The position numbers were made by a program, and so were the translations under genes. Shown here one piece after another: positions 1 through 11,081 of a stretch of DNA of 25,311 bases. A model generated the notes under the pieces. It did not search any database. It saw only the letters and a list, made by a program, of their open reading frames with translations, and was not told the origin of the DNA. Numbering within the stretch: position 1 is the stretch's first letter; each line of letters opens with the position of its first letter. Origin of the DNA: Smittium culicis (Eukaryota > Kickxellomycota > Harpellomycetes > Harpellales > Legeriomycetaceae). Location: assembly GCA_001970855.1 (NCBI GenBank), contig LSSN01001889.1, forward strand, positions 1-25,311, read 5' to 3'.

Positions 1-12
1 CCCCCCCCCCCC
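1..12. repeat. C12 homopolymer at contig start
   Basis: The first 12 bases are all C in an otherwise strongly AT-rich sequence. This is more likely an assembly edge or a poly-G sequencing artefact read on the other strand than biology. It matches the homopolymer (A18) at the other end of the window. Confidence 0.8.
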
Positions 13-806
13 GGATAAAAAAGGAGACTAAGAATTTTATAAGTTATTTTCTTATCTAGAATAGACATTATTTGAAATTTAAATAAACAAAAAAAATAGA
101 ATAAAAATAAGGGGAAAAAAGATTAAAAAGTAAATAAAAACAAACTTACAACCTGTACCTTATTAAAACTAAAAGAAATTGAAATTAGGCTCAATTAATC
201 ATTTTCCTTACAGAAAAAAAAAAAACTTAGTGCATAAACAGAAAGCACGAAAATTCCCCGATCTTTAGTGTATAAAATTTTATACTAAGAAAAACCCCTT
301 AATTGAAAATAAAGGTAGTGATACTAGAATTCTACCATATTATCCTAAAAATTTTAAAATAAGGTGTTTTAAATAAAGTTTATTAATTTATATATTTACT
401 GAAATAAAGTATTTAGAGAAAAACTAATATAATCCAAGATGCCCTTTTCTTGATAGTGAAATCAGTAGTATTTATAGACATCCCTCTTCCCTTCGAATAA
501 CATGACACAAGTATTTCTATAATTGTGCATTTGAAGCAGAAGTCTTTGTATAAAATTAGTGACTTATAGGTAACCAAGATTACTAGTAATTTAGGGTATT
601 ATTTCTTTGTATAAAGGGGTTTAACCCCATGTATTGGATAAAAAGAGGACATGTTTTGAGACATCCCTTTCTAAAAAGACTTACTTCTAGCTTCATAATA
701 ATCATAAAAACAATAAACATAAAAATTAACAACCTAGCACTCTATTATTTCCAATGGTTCATAGGTACATATGAATTAGGTTTTTTTGTTGAAAGATACA
801 TAAATA

Positions 807-906
807 AATCCCTTTTAGGGATTACAAAGGAAAATTTATTAATTTTCCTTTGACTATCTTATTATTAAAGACAAAAAATTCTTTTAGCTGAAATATGCCT
901 AAAAGA
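807..906. repeat. Three adjacent perfect hairpins
   Basis: Three perfect inverted repeats follow one another within 100 bp. Arms 807-813/817-823 are 7 bp with a 3-nt loop. Arms 825-836/841-852 are 12 bp with a 4-nt loop (CAAAGGAAAATT and its complement). Arms 880-887/899-906 are 8 bp with an 11-nt loop. The G and C bases in the arms make chance less likely than for the A/T-only palindromes common here. Function unknown: a mobile-element end, a structured RNA or a transcription end are all possible. Confidence 0.6.
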
Positions 907-1810
907 TAAAAAAAAACTATGACGAATTATTGATTTATTGAACTAACACAAAATGAGTAAAAAATTTGATTAATATTTTTTTGCGCGTACAGTTTGTTTT
1001 TTAGAATTTAAAATTTTTTATGGGAATAATAAAAGTATTTCACATAAAATCGATCACATCGGTATTGGAATCGCGATATAAAGGGGAGGTGATATATTTA
1101 ATCTAGTTATATTGTTTTAGGTAAAAATTTTAATAATATATTAAATAGTATATTATTAAGAAATAAAAAATTAAAGTCTTTCTGAACCCAAAATTACTCT
1201 TTAAACTATAATTTTGCATCACATATTCTTTAATAATCAATTTATTACAAAAAAAGTTATGTATAGTTAAATAATTTTAATAAGCAAAAAAATTTGGTTT
1301 TCCATTAGTCATAGAATTTGTTTTCAAAAAAACCCCCCACTCTCATTTTCAATTTTACAAAACATCATTAAAAGATTCAACTTTCCACTTTTGAGAAGTC
1401 AAGCTTTTTATTTTTTTTTAATCTAATCTTATCAAAATGAAATATTCCTTACACTCCACATTCTAACACCAGTATAGTAAATTTAATCAAGATAAGCTTT
1501 TAGTAAACTACTAATCTTTAAATATGAAATAATCCTGATTAATTAAATTTATTAATATAAATAAGAATGGAAATTTAAATGAATAAATATTGAATACTAG
1601 GTTAATTTTATTTAAAATTTTAACTATAAGAAAGTGAAAAGTTACAAAATATTTAAATTTGAAGAAGTGATATTTCATTATGAAAAAATATTAACGGAGT
1701 AGTTATTAACTGGCTGCAATTGGTTCATTAAATTAAATTTGGCTTCCAATCAAATCATCGTAAAAAGAAGACAGAATTAGGTTTCGTTAGTTTATTTAGT
1801 TTTTTATAGG

Positions 1811-1916
1811 AATAATGCAATCAAAATTCATGTAAATTTATATGTTATTATAACTAGATTAATAATGCAATCAAAATTCATGTAAATTTATATGTTATTA
1901 TAACTAGATTAATAAT
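1811..1916. repeat. 50-bp tandem duplication
   Basis: Bases 1811-1860 and 1861-1910 are identical over all 50 positions, and six further bases (1911-1916) continue the period, giving about 2.1 copies. Identity over 50 bp of neutral-looking DNA implies a recent duplication or an assembly join. No gene is associated. Confidence 0.95.
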
Positions 1917-4086
1917 TACTTAATAAATTAGATTATAGAAATAATTATAACATAGAATTTTAAAATGAAAAGAAAAAATCAAGGTTTCTACATTAGAATT
2001 GAATATGCTATAAAATATTTTAAAAATTTTTATAGAAATTTAAATATTAAGAATAAGCTATAGTAAAATTTTTTTTTATACTTTACAAGGTGTTTTAATC
2101 ATTAGATAAAAAAAGCGATATATAGAATCATTTGAATAAAGTAAATTCAAAATTATATTCATAAATCCACAATTTAATTCTTAATAAAAAAATGTAAAAA
2201 TAATTTTAATACTCTATTTATAGTATCCCTTTTATTTTAATTTATTTAGTTTTTATTGTCGAAGTGTATTAACAGATTAAATAATTACTAGGGATATTTG
2301 TTAATTTTTATAATATTGAAATAATTTTACAAATAATGAATCACTATAAATATACTTAATGTAGATTTGAGAATTTATCTTTTTCGCTATTTCTAGAATT
2401 TTTATATTTCTATATCGGCTTTACCTGTTAATTATTACTAAAAATATCAAAAAAAAAGGGATTTAATGTGATTTTTCTTATAGAATATTTCAAAATAATA
2501 GCAATAAAGTCCATTTAATGATACAGTATTATCTTTTCTTGAGAACTTAAGAATCAGTAACACCTAAACCTGGTTTTCTTTACTTTATACAAATATACTT
2601 GATATTTTATAAATAATAGTATTATAAAATAAAAAATAATAAATTTTTTGCCTTTATTAACTTTTCAAAATCGACATGTGTTAAGTTCATTTATATTTCA
2701 TAATTATCAAAAAATATTAATACAGGTAAATAAAATATTTCGTAAAAAATTTTCACATCATGGTTTTTTAATTTATGAAAACGAATAAATATGTACTAAT
2801 TCTGATAAGGATACATATTAAATTTGTGAGAGTATTTTAAAATTACATACATAAACAAATTTTAATCCTTATAAATTGAGTTATTCTATGCTGATTAAAT
2901 ATTGTTCAAAGAAACTCTTCATTTTTTGATTTATTAGTTTTTTAAATAAATTAACTATAAAAAAACTAAAAAAATTGGTACTCATCTTAATTGAATAGGT
3001 TATACAGTATTTATACATATTTGCATCGCTGATTTTAAATATAATTTATGTAAGCGGATCTCATATTAACATTCCAAGATATCGTTTTTCTATTTTATTT
3101 ATACATAATTTAATGGCTAATTTTCCGCAAAAATCTAAGAATTTCACGATATACATATTGGTATTTACATCGATAAAATTTATAAATCAGCTATTTATGG
3201 CTTCAAATTATTTAATTTCCCCTTATTTTAAAATATCTCCTTCTATATGTTTATATCTCTAAATAATACGTAAGTTTTTATTTTTTGAAGCTTTTTCTTT
3301 AATGAGTTTTGAATTTTGACATTTTTATATTAAATTTCATACGATACCGATAATACTATACAAAAATTTACATTATGTCTTTTTGTACAGTATTGGGACC
3401 GATTAAATTACATTGTTTAATATTTAACTCGATAGAGACTATTTATATATATTATATATGTGCAAGTTCTGAACAAGAACTTCCATATGAAATTCAAACT
3501 AGTGCTTATTTGTAAATCTTGGTGTTCTTAATAAAGCAAAAGAACAGTAATGCAGAATAATTTGAGCTTATTTTAAATTAAATAAAATTTAATTGGTGGA
3601 ATTGCAATTAATATCTACAAAATATTAGAAATCCACTACTTATAAAACTTATACTGCTAACTAACAATGTGCAGATCATCAATAAACCGGATGTAAATCA
3701 TTTATGCTTAAGTTATAGTGATAAAAAAAACGAATAAATCGACTACTATGTTCAAAAATATCAAAACGTAAAAAAAGAAATAAAACTTAAAATAGCCATA
3801 ATATTCTGACGGTTAGAAAAAAAGTACCAGATTTTTTAAAACAAAAGAATTCATTAACAATTCAATATCTAGTCAAACATTAATAAATTTAAAAATTATA
3901 TTAAATCTCATTAATACAACAAATAATTTACTATAATAGTTAATTAAAACTCAACCAAGTTTTTATTTTGTTTCACTACATTTTTTACTCAAACCAATTT
4001 TAATTATTAAAACTCAAACAACCAAATTTTAAATTAATAAAAAAAAAAAAATTTATAATAAAAGAAAAAAAACATTTCTATTTACT

Positions 4087-4215
4087 ATGACTAAAGAAAG
4101 TATTGTTAAGGATCTCACTGATTCTTCCAAAACATTCAAGGAGACTGATGGTTCCAAGGAGTGCATAGTCTTACGCTGAAAGCCGCCATAGGAACAGGAG
4201 AACCCTCCACATATA
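4087..4215. other. GC-richer island with coding-like frames
   Basis: About 130 bp with clearly higher GC than its surroundings. On + an ATG at 4087 opens 30 protein-like codons (MTKESIVKDLTDSSKTFKET, then a few more) and stops with TGA at 4177. A second + frame is open from 4149 to a TAA near 4216. On - a 68-codon ORF crosses the same bases. A 7-bp direct repeat (CAAGGAG) occurs twice about 20 nt apart. It could be a broken small gene, a single exon or a structured RNA. I recognise no family. Confidence 0.35.
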
Positions 4216-6670
4216 AATAAATATGTATTTATCATAAAAGACATAAAATTCAATCTCATTACGAAAATTCTATTGTTATAGAGATTTTTTGTTCCAATTG
4301 TTAGGCTCTATTTGATAAATATATGCACTTACACAAATAAAACTAAATTTACTCGAAGATCAATCTATTTTCTAAAAATACTGCTATTTTTAATATTATA
4401 TAATATACTTATATACCTAGGAATTTCATATCGCTAAAGCAAATTTTTTTGTTTTAAATAGAATTCTGCAAATTTAAAATATTAATTTCTATAAAAGAAT
4501 ATTAGTACCTATAATATAAAATAAATATATTTTATTTCATTGATGCAGTAATTTATTTAGTTTGAAACTATTTTTTAATTTAATTTTTATTAATCTGACG
4601 GTAATGATATAAATATTATCAAAAAAGAATATTTATTTCGTTAAAGCACTATTCTTCATAGAATAATTTCAGATAAAACGCAATCATATATTCTCAAAAA
4701 AAAATTGTGTAGATCAAATTTAAATCTACAGATCAGGAATTAGAGATCATATAAAATTCTGATACTTTGCTCATAAAATTCACAGATATAATATTTAAAA
4801 TCTATCATCTGCAAGACCCACAACCTTTATAAGCAAATTTTTTTATTTAAAAAATATTTTTTAGTTATTGAAAACCAAATTACATTTTAGTTGCTATTTT
4901 CACCTTGATACACTATCAAATAAAGGATCAAAATTTATCAAAATTATAGTAGTTTTTATCTCTTTTTAATTTATGAAAGAATTTCAATTATTTTATAAGC
5001 TAATTAAGATTGATTTTTTGAAAATATACACAATTATTCTGAGTATAATATCCATTCAACACTAAAACTTGTTGAAAAATATATTTATAGTTTATTAATC
5101 AGTATTATAAGATAAAAATTTAATAAAAGAGTTGCCTAAATTTTTTTACGTTTTGGTGTTTTAATTCCTCTAAAGCTTATAATTTCACGTATTTACATTT
5201 TTTTATGAATAGTAGAATACGCGAGCTTATTAAAAATTATTCTTATATAAAATTTATCGAGAATTTTTTATTCATATTCTCGAAAATAAAAAAATAATTA
5301 TAATAAATTTTTAATGAGATACTATTTGCTACTAAATATAACAATTTAATAGTTTAAGCGGCTCAATTTTCTAATAATGGCTTAAATATTGGACCCATAG
5401 TTCAAATAATTCTGCATTGTTATTTTTGATAAAAATTAACGAAAATAAATCAAAATTTTTTTTAAAGTTAGCCCTGAAATAATTGAAGAAATAGCTTTAG
5501 TATTTTTTGATGAAGTAAAATTATATAAATGTAGATAATTCTTGAAAAGTTGAGTAATATTGTGCTCGAAATGATATTTATTAGCATCATCTACAGGAGT
5601 CTGCTGTTATGAGTCTTTTTTGCGATTTAATTTAACACGAATTTTAAAATTATTTATACTTTATTATTGTAATAATATTTACTTCTAATAATAGTGTTTT
5701 ATATTGAGTGCTTTTTTGAATATATGATTTGAATTTGAAATATTTTATATAAAAATTTAATTTTTAAACTTATAATGGATAAATGACCTTATTTATACAT
5801 GTCTGATTTTAATACTTATATATCAAAACATTTTTTTACCTTTTTCTATCCCAAAAATAAAACTAGAAAATATCCCTAGTCTCATTCCTCTATCTCACTC
5901 ACCTCAATTTATTTAGATTTCAATTTTATTCTGGGTAGAATAGAGTGTATTTAGTAAATTATTTCAGTATATTTATATTCTGCGTACTGTTTTAGAATTA
6001 TTAACATTTCTTGAAATTTTAATTATTAGTTAATAAGTATGATATTTTATTATATCTTTAAATATTAACTCTGCTAAGTATTTAAAAATTAAGCATTGAT
6101 ATTAATTTTGATAAGAAATGCTAATCATTTTTACCAATGATTACTATTAAAATTTTTTAGCTATTAAAAACTTTAAATATCTAAGCATGAATAAAGGTAG
6201 CATTTGGTATTTAAAATAAAGCAACCAAAAAACAACTTTAACAACCAAAAAAAGAAATTTCGACCTAAAAACATATTAATTTAAACATTAAATGCATTTT
6301 GTTTTATACCAAAGTAAAAAGTAAAAATTTTAAATATTATTTAGATTAATTTAAATAATATTAAGCTTTTTTTCTTATAAAAATATACTTGATAATTTCG
6401 AAATGGAAATATTTTTCAACTAAAATCTTGCTACTAATAATCTTTACATTTAATTTTAAATTGTTCTGAAAAATAGTGTAAAAAAAAGCTATCAGTTCTA
6501 TCACAATTTTATCTAGGGATACGATAAGATCGCTTTTAGCCCCAAAATAGACTCAGGTCTCTGGATAAAGCTATTTCAGAATCTGATAAAAAAACTTGAA
6601 AAAAATTCTATCCCACAATATAGTCCTACATATATATAAAATAGCGAAAAAAAAGGTTAATACAGGCGGC

Positions 6671-6687
6671 AAAAAAAAAAAAAAAAA
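6671..6687 (+). repeat. A17 homopolymer run
   Basis: Seventeen A residues directly follow a short GC-rich stretch (tacaggcggc). This could be the poly-A tail of a retroposed element, but I find no pol III promoter boxes upstream and no target-site duplication, so it may be ordinary homopolymer. Confidence 0.4.
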
Positions 6688-7215
6688 TTAAAAACCAAAT
6701 TTATATTTAGAGGCATATAAAAATCATGAAAATTTTTTTAAAAGTAAAAGACTAAAGCTGAATTTTCTTTATTCTTGAAAAATAGATATTAAAATTGTTG
6801 GTATTGAACTAATAGATCACTATGCTAATGCTCAATAATATCGTATTCATATTATTAAAATTGTTGATAGTATTAGCTGAATCGAATCGAATATTCTATT
6901 ATATGAGTTTTATTTTTTAAAAACTTAAGCCTTCTCTTAACTAGACTACGATCTTACAACTATTTTTTTAACTAAGCTCCATATACTATAAAATAAGCTC
7001 TTTATTGAATATCGCCCGTTAAAGACCTATATTTATTGATTCAGGCTAACCCTTTTCCAAATAACGCTGTTTAAAAAAAAAAATGAATAAATTGATTCTT
7101 CAGAAATTCATAATCAAATTTATTATTTGCTGTTTTAATAAAATAAACCTATTTCTAAGTCATATGAATTAAAGTATTTTTATTGTATGTAGCTGAATAC
7201 ATTTGATAGATAAAA

Positions 7216-7310
7216 AACAGTCTACCGCGCAGGGAAGGGTTAAACCTTTTCTAAGATTCTTTAAATAATATATATCTAATAAACTCGCCAGAGGCGGTTG
7301 ACTTTTTTTT
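7216..7310. other. Two small GC islands, hairpin plus T8
   Basis: In AT-rich DNA, one GC-rich patch lies near 7223-7242 and a second at 7286-7296. The second is a perfect 4-bp GC hairpin (CGCC, loop AGA, GGCG), followed after six bases by a run of eight T. A hairpin plus a T-run resembles a pol III-type or structured-RNA end, but I see no tRNA fold or A/B box upstream. Confidence 0.25.
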
Positions 7311-8514
7311 GAATTGTCAAAATTATTCAACCCAATTATAAATGGATAAATTAATATTGAATCAGAAAATTTTATTGCCTAGAAAAATATTGCATCCAAT
7401 AAATAATTGCTTTTAATCGGATTAGCCAATTATGGGTTTTAAATAAGTCAGAATTTTGACTCCGTAAATGGCTAAACGAATACTATAAACATTAACTCGT
7501 GGAATCGAAAAATGTTTCTTACAGTATAAAAAAATCTCATATAAAAACTAGGGGGATCATTTCTGTGGTTAATATTAAAAAAAGCAAAAATAAAATGATA
7601 TTCAGTAGATTTTATGGAGCCATTATTTAAAAATGAACTTAAGTTTTAAGTAAATTAGCTCCGAAATTTGAAGATTAATAGTAAATTTTAGGTATTATAT
7701 TCAATTGACATGGTCGTAGATTGCTTATGTCTTATAGTCAGCTAAGCAAAATGAGTTAGAATCTTGCGAGGATAAATTTATTTATAACTCTTATATTTTT
7801 TCGATGAAATTATAGATTTTGATTTCTAGAGTTTTAGCGATACGGAGAATGTAATAAAGAAAGAATAGTTTTACTTAGATGTAAGGATATCTTATAGTTT
7901 TAAACCCAAGTTAAAAGCACATTATATATATTTCTATTATTAATATTTGGATTTTCCGTTGTTTATTAAATGCTCTTGATAGAATGCTCCAGAAATACAA
8001 ATTTTGGGCTAATAAATTGTTTTAATCCTTATTTGATCAAAATGCTATTTTTTTTACTGCGTTTACTAACCAACTAACCAACTAATATTCTTATAAATTA
8101 ATAAAAATTCAAATGCATACGCTCTAGAAAAAAAAATAGCAAATAAAAAGTGTGAATAATTACAACCAGCGAATAAAAATAGAGTAATAATTGAGAGTTG
8201 CCTGATAATGCTTCAAGCGTATAGGATATGCGCATTTCTAGAAAATTATTCATTTTAAATGTCCGATATTTAGACCAAAATAGTTTAATAGAGGCTATTT
8301 ACTGGACATGAAATCACAATAGTATTAACGTATGATCTTCATAACCATTGGCTAGAATTCCATGAAAGTGGAACAGTAAACACAAACGCATATATTACAT
8401 TCAAGGATTTATAAAGGGCTTAAAAATATCAAACCTTTTTTATTCACACGTATATTTAATCATACTTTTTGTTCATTTTTTCATTTTTGGTTATTTTGTT
8501 AATATTAAGAAAAT

Positions 8515-10978
8515 ATGGATGATAGAGGCGATTATATCGACACAATCAATCAAATTTGTGAGCTTCTACAGAGTGCTACAACTCCTGAGGCTATAAAGCA
8601 GTTAGCTGAACAGTTTGATATGCTTTCAAGCTACTTAACGAGTAATCCATCATTTAGTTTATAATCAATTTTCATATATCTAAAATTTTGATCATTCCAG
8701 TAAATTACCCGTACTAAAAATGAATAATTTAATTCAATTTTACAACAGTAGGACCATTTATGGAAGTTTTCGAAGCAGCACTAACAAATATATCCTTTGC
8801 AGCTTTATTCGCTCTTCTAGATGCGCCAGACAACAAGCTCATAGTCAGTGTAGTCAACGTCGCTGAAAAGCTACTAGATCCAGTTACTTGGGATATGATA
8901 CAAGAAAAGTTCGATGTAATATTGCTGTACTTTTTCTAAAATATTACATTTTTATTTTCTAATATATAAAAATATTTCAATTAGAGCTACATTTCCATTG
9001 GGCTAGATCATCCACACCCTAAAGTGAAGATTATGGTTTTAAAACAAATTTCCAAATGTGATTTGTCCCTTGACAGAGTAAATAATATATATAATTCAAA
9101 ATATCAATGATCATTCAAATCAACTCACTCCACTTTTTCTATAGTTTAGCAGCGAATATCCTTCATATATCTGGGCCTGCTTGAAAGATCCAATAGATTC
9201 TGAATTAGTAAAAGAGACTACCAAAGCTTTGATAAGCGTAAATATTCCCTTCTCCCACAAAATCATTCCCATTATTAATTTTTTTTAAATTTTTTATCTT
9301 CCACCTCTATTGTAATAACTCTAGCTTTCAAAATACGAGAATTTTACTGAAAAATTATTTGACGAATCTTCAATGGAAGTCGTTAAAAGTGTTTTAAACA
9401 TGGATGCAAGCCACAGATATTTAGTTTATGATATATTTATAAACTCAATTATGCATTTTGAAGATTCTGTATCTTTCTATGAAAAAGAGAGTTTAATTTC
9501 ACAGATTCCTTTAGATATTTCTTCAAACGACCCCTTAATAATTCTCAATGCGCTAGAATTGATACCCAAGGTTTTTTTTTATTATATTAATGTGCTCAAT
9601 TTTTTTATCTATAAATACTATAATTTATTAAATATTTTCTAATCCTTTATATCTTCTAATTCAAATCACTAGCTATGCAAAGTTCAAAAGTTTAGCGAGT
9701 TTTTACTTAAAACTGATTATTTTAAAAAATTATCTTCGTTATGCGAAACCGGAGATGTGGATAACATTCCTTACAGCTTTGTTAAATGCGCTGCGTTAAA
9801 ATCATTTGCATGTTTAGTGGAATCAAATGTATTATTTTTCAAATTAAAAGTTTAATAATTTTTAACTTGGCCAAACTTTCAAAGTTTTCAACCTTTTAAT
9901 CTATATATTTTATACAGGGATTGGACTTTTACAAACTATCAAAAGATCTTTCATTTTTCAAAATATTAGCAGATTGTATTGACCAAACAGAAGACCAATC
10001 TATAAGGGTAACTTTTTTGAAATTTTTTTTTTCACTCAAGTATAATCACACCTAATCTTTTTTTTTTTTTCACTTTTATTTATACTTATAATCCTAGATC
10101 TCAGCTATTGCTTCTTTTGGTATAATATCATTAAACGATGAATTTTTCCCAAAGCTGTTTTTGGAAAATCAAGTATTTGAAAACTTTGTGGAGCTTACTG
10201 AACACTCTGCAGGCGAGATTAAGTCTGAATGCTATAGATCGCTTAATAACATATTCAAAAAGTAAATGCTTTTTTGTTTTCATTTTAGTTTATTTTCTCA
10301 TCACAAATTCATTCCGCTCTACCAATTTACATTTAATACGTATGTTAAACAATTTATTTTTTTCAACTAATTTTTTTCTAAAAATTGTAGGAAAGCTCCT
10401 ATTTCTTCTGAAATTTCTGAATTTAACCGACTTCTTTATTTAAAAATACATAGTAATATTTAATTCATTATTATTATTATTATTATATTTTTCACTTTTA
10501 ATTATTTACCTTACTTTATTTTATTAAGTAACAATGAATTAATAACTTTAAATTAGATGGAAAATTACTGCAAGAGCTGCTAAAGATGTGCACAGGTACT
10601 ATAGAAGAAATTGCGATTATATCTTGCTCAGTTATATATAATCTGCTTAGCTATGAATGGTGCCATGCTGATATATATCAGTCTCAAAATTTCCTCAGTT
10701 TTATGTTTGAAAATCATAATTCTAGCCAATCTATAATTGTAAGTTCTCAAGTAACTCTTTTATTTATACAATTTTATTTATACATCTTACAAAAAATTAA
10801 AACTATATTTTTCAATTCTTAGGACTATAAGCAACTTATTGCAGCTTCAATAATAAATAATGAAGAGCTTTCCAAGAAATTCTCAGAGCCTAATATTTTT
10901 AAACTAAAAAATATTAAAGATTCTAAGTCTAACAAAAACTATGACCCATCTCCTTCTGTTGCAGTTGAAAGCCTTTAA
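8515..10978 (+). CDS. PSMD5: 26S proteasome non-ATPase regulatory subunit 5 (assembly chaperone)
   Basis: PSMD5 (S5b; yeast counterpart Hsm3) is a HEAT/ARM-repeat chaperone that holds the Rpt1-Rpt2 ATPase module during assembly of the 19S regulatory particle and is absent from the mature proteasome. Predicted exons: 8515-8641, 8749-8915, 8985-9077, 9145-9237, 9325-9570, 9673-9828, 9918-10007, 10098-10261, 10391-10452, 10557-10738, 10823-10978. All introns are GT-AG and all phases close, giving 511 aa, close to the roughly 500 of animal PSMD5. The protein is helical repeats throughout. Matches to the family run along its length: GLDHPHPKVKIMVLKQIS near 104-121, RYLVYDIF in exon 5, and a C-terminal YDPSPSVAVESL resembling the family's end. 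Intron 1 is uncertain: a donor at 8657 would add five residues, and the acceptor is a CAG/TAG tandem. The exon 5 donor is GT followed by eight more T. The gene converges with MSH5. Confidence 0.88.
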
Positions 10979-11081
10979 TATCAATTTTTCCTTTTACCAA
11001 TTTCTATTCAAATATACAGTTTTAATATTGAATATATATAATTATTAAAGTGATACTGATGTTTGTATTATTAAAAAAATA
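10979..11081. other. 103-bp convergent intergenic spacer
   Basis: Only 103 bp separate the PSMD5 stop (+) from the MSH5 stop (-). Any normal-length 3' UTRs would overlap as sense-antisense transcripts. The spacer is AT-rich with several AATAAA-like words on both strands, and no single polyadenylation signal stands out. Confidence 0.8.

Larger units (their letters stand above)
13..8514. other. Gene-free AT-rich region
   Basis: About 8.5 kb without a gene I can recognise. Both strands are dense in stop codons. The only ATG-initiated open frames of any length are 74 codons (629-853 +) and 68 codons (4053-4259 -), and neither resembles a known family. Within the region I see a cluster of hairpins near 807-906, a 50-bp tandem duplication at 1811-1916, a GC-richer island at 4087-4215, an A17 run at 6671-6687 and small GC islands near 7216-7300. 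Short protein-like fragments broken by stops (for example 6780-7060 and 7690-7760, + strand) may be worn-out mobile element remains, but I could assign none. Confidence 0.6.

Noticed and set aside
629..853. 74-codon ATG ORF on +
   Set aside because: No recognisable family, composition as expected from AT-rich DNA (long Ile and Asn runs), and its end overlaps the hairpin cluster. Treated as chance.
2603..2631. 10-bp A/T-only inverted repeat
   Set aside because: Palindromes made only of A and T are expected often at this composition.
4087..4215. Resemblance of the island peptide to the N-terminus of Sec61-gamma
   Set aside because: The spacing of the Lys-Pro motif does not fit, no membrane segment follows, and two in-frame stops interrupt it. 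Too weak to name.
4053..4259. 68-codon ORF on -
   Set aside because: Overlaps a GC island that is also open on +. Ends in a Phe/Leu run from the A-rich tract. The + reading looks at least as protein-like, so I did not call it a gene.
7047..7244. Inverted pair TAACCCTTTTCC / GGGAAGGGTTAA as a second piggyBac-type element
   Set aside because: Arms match at only part of the positions, and the left side lacks a full TTAA. Not supported.
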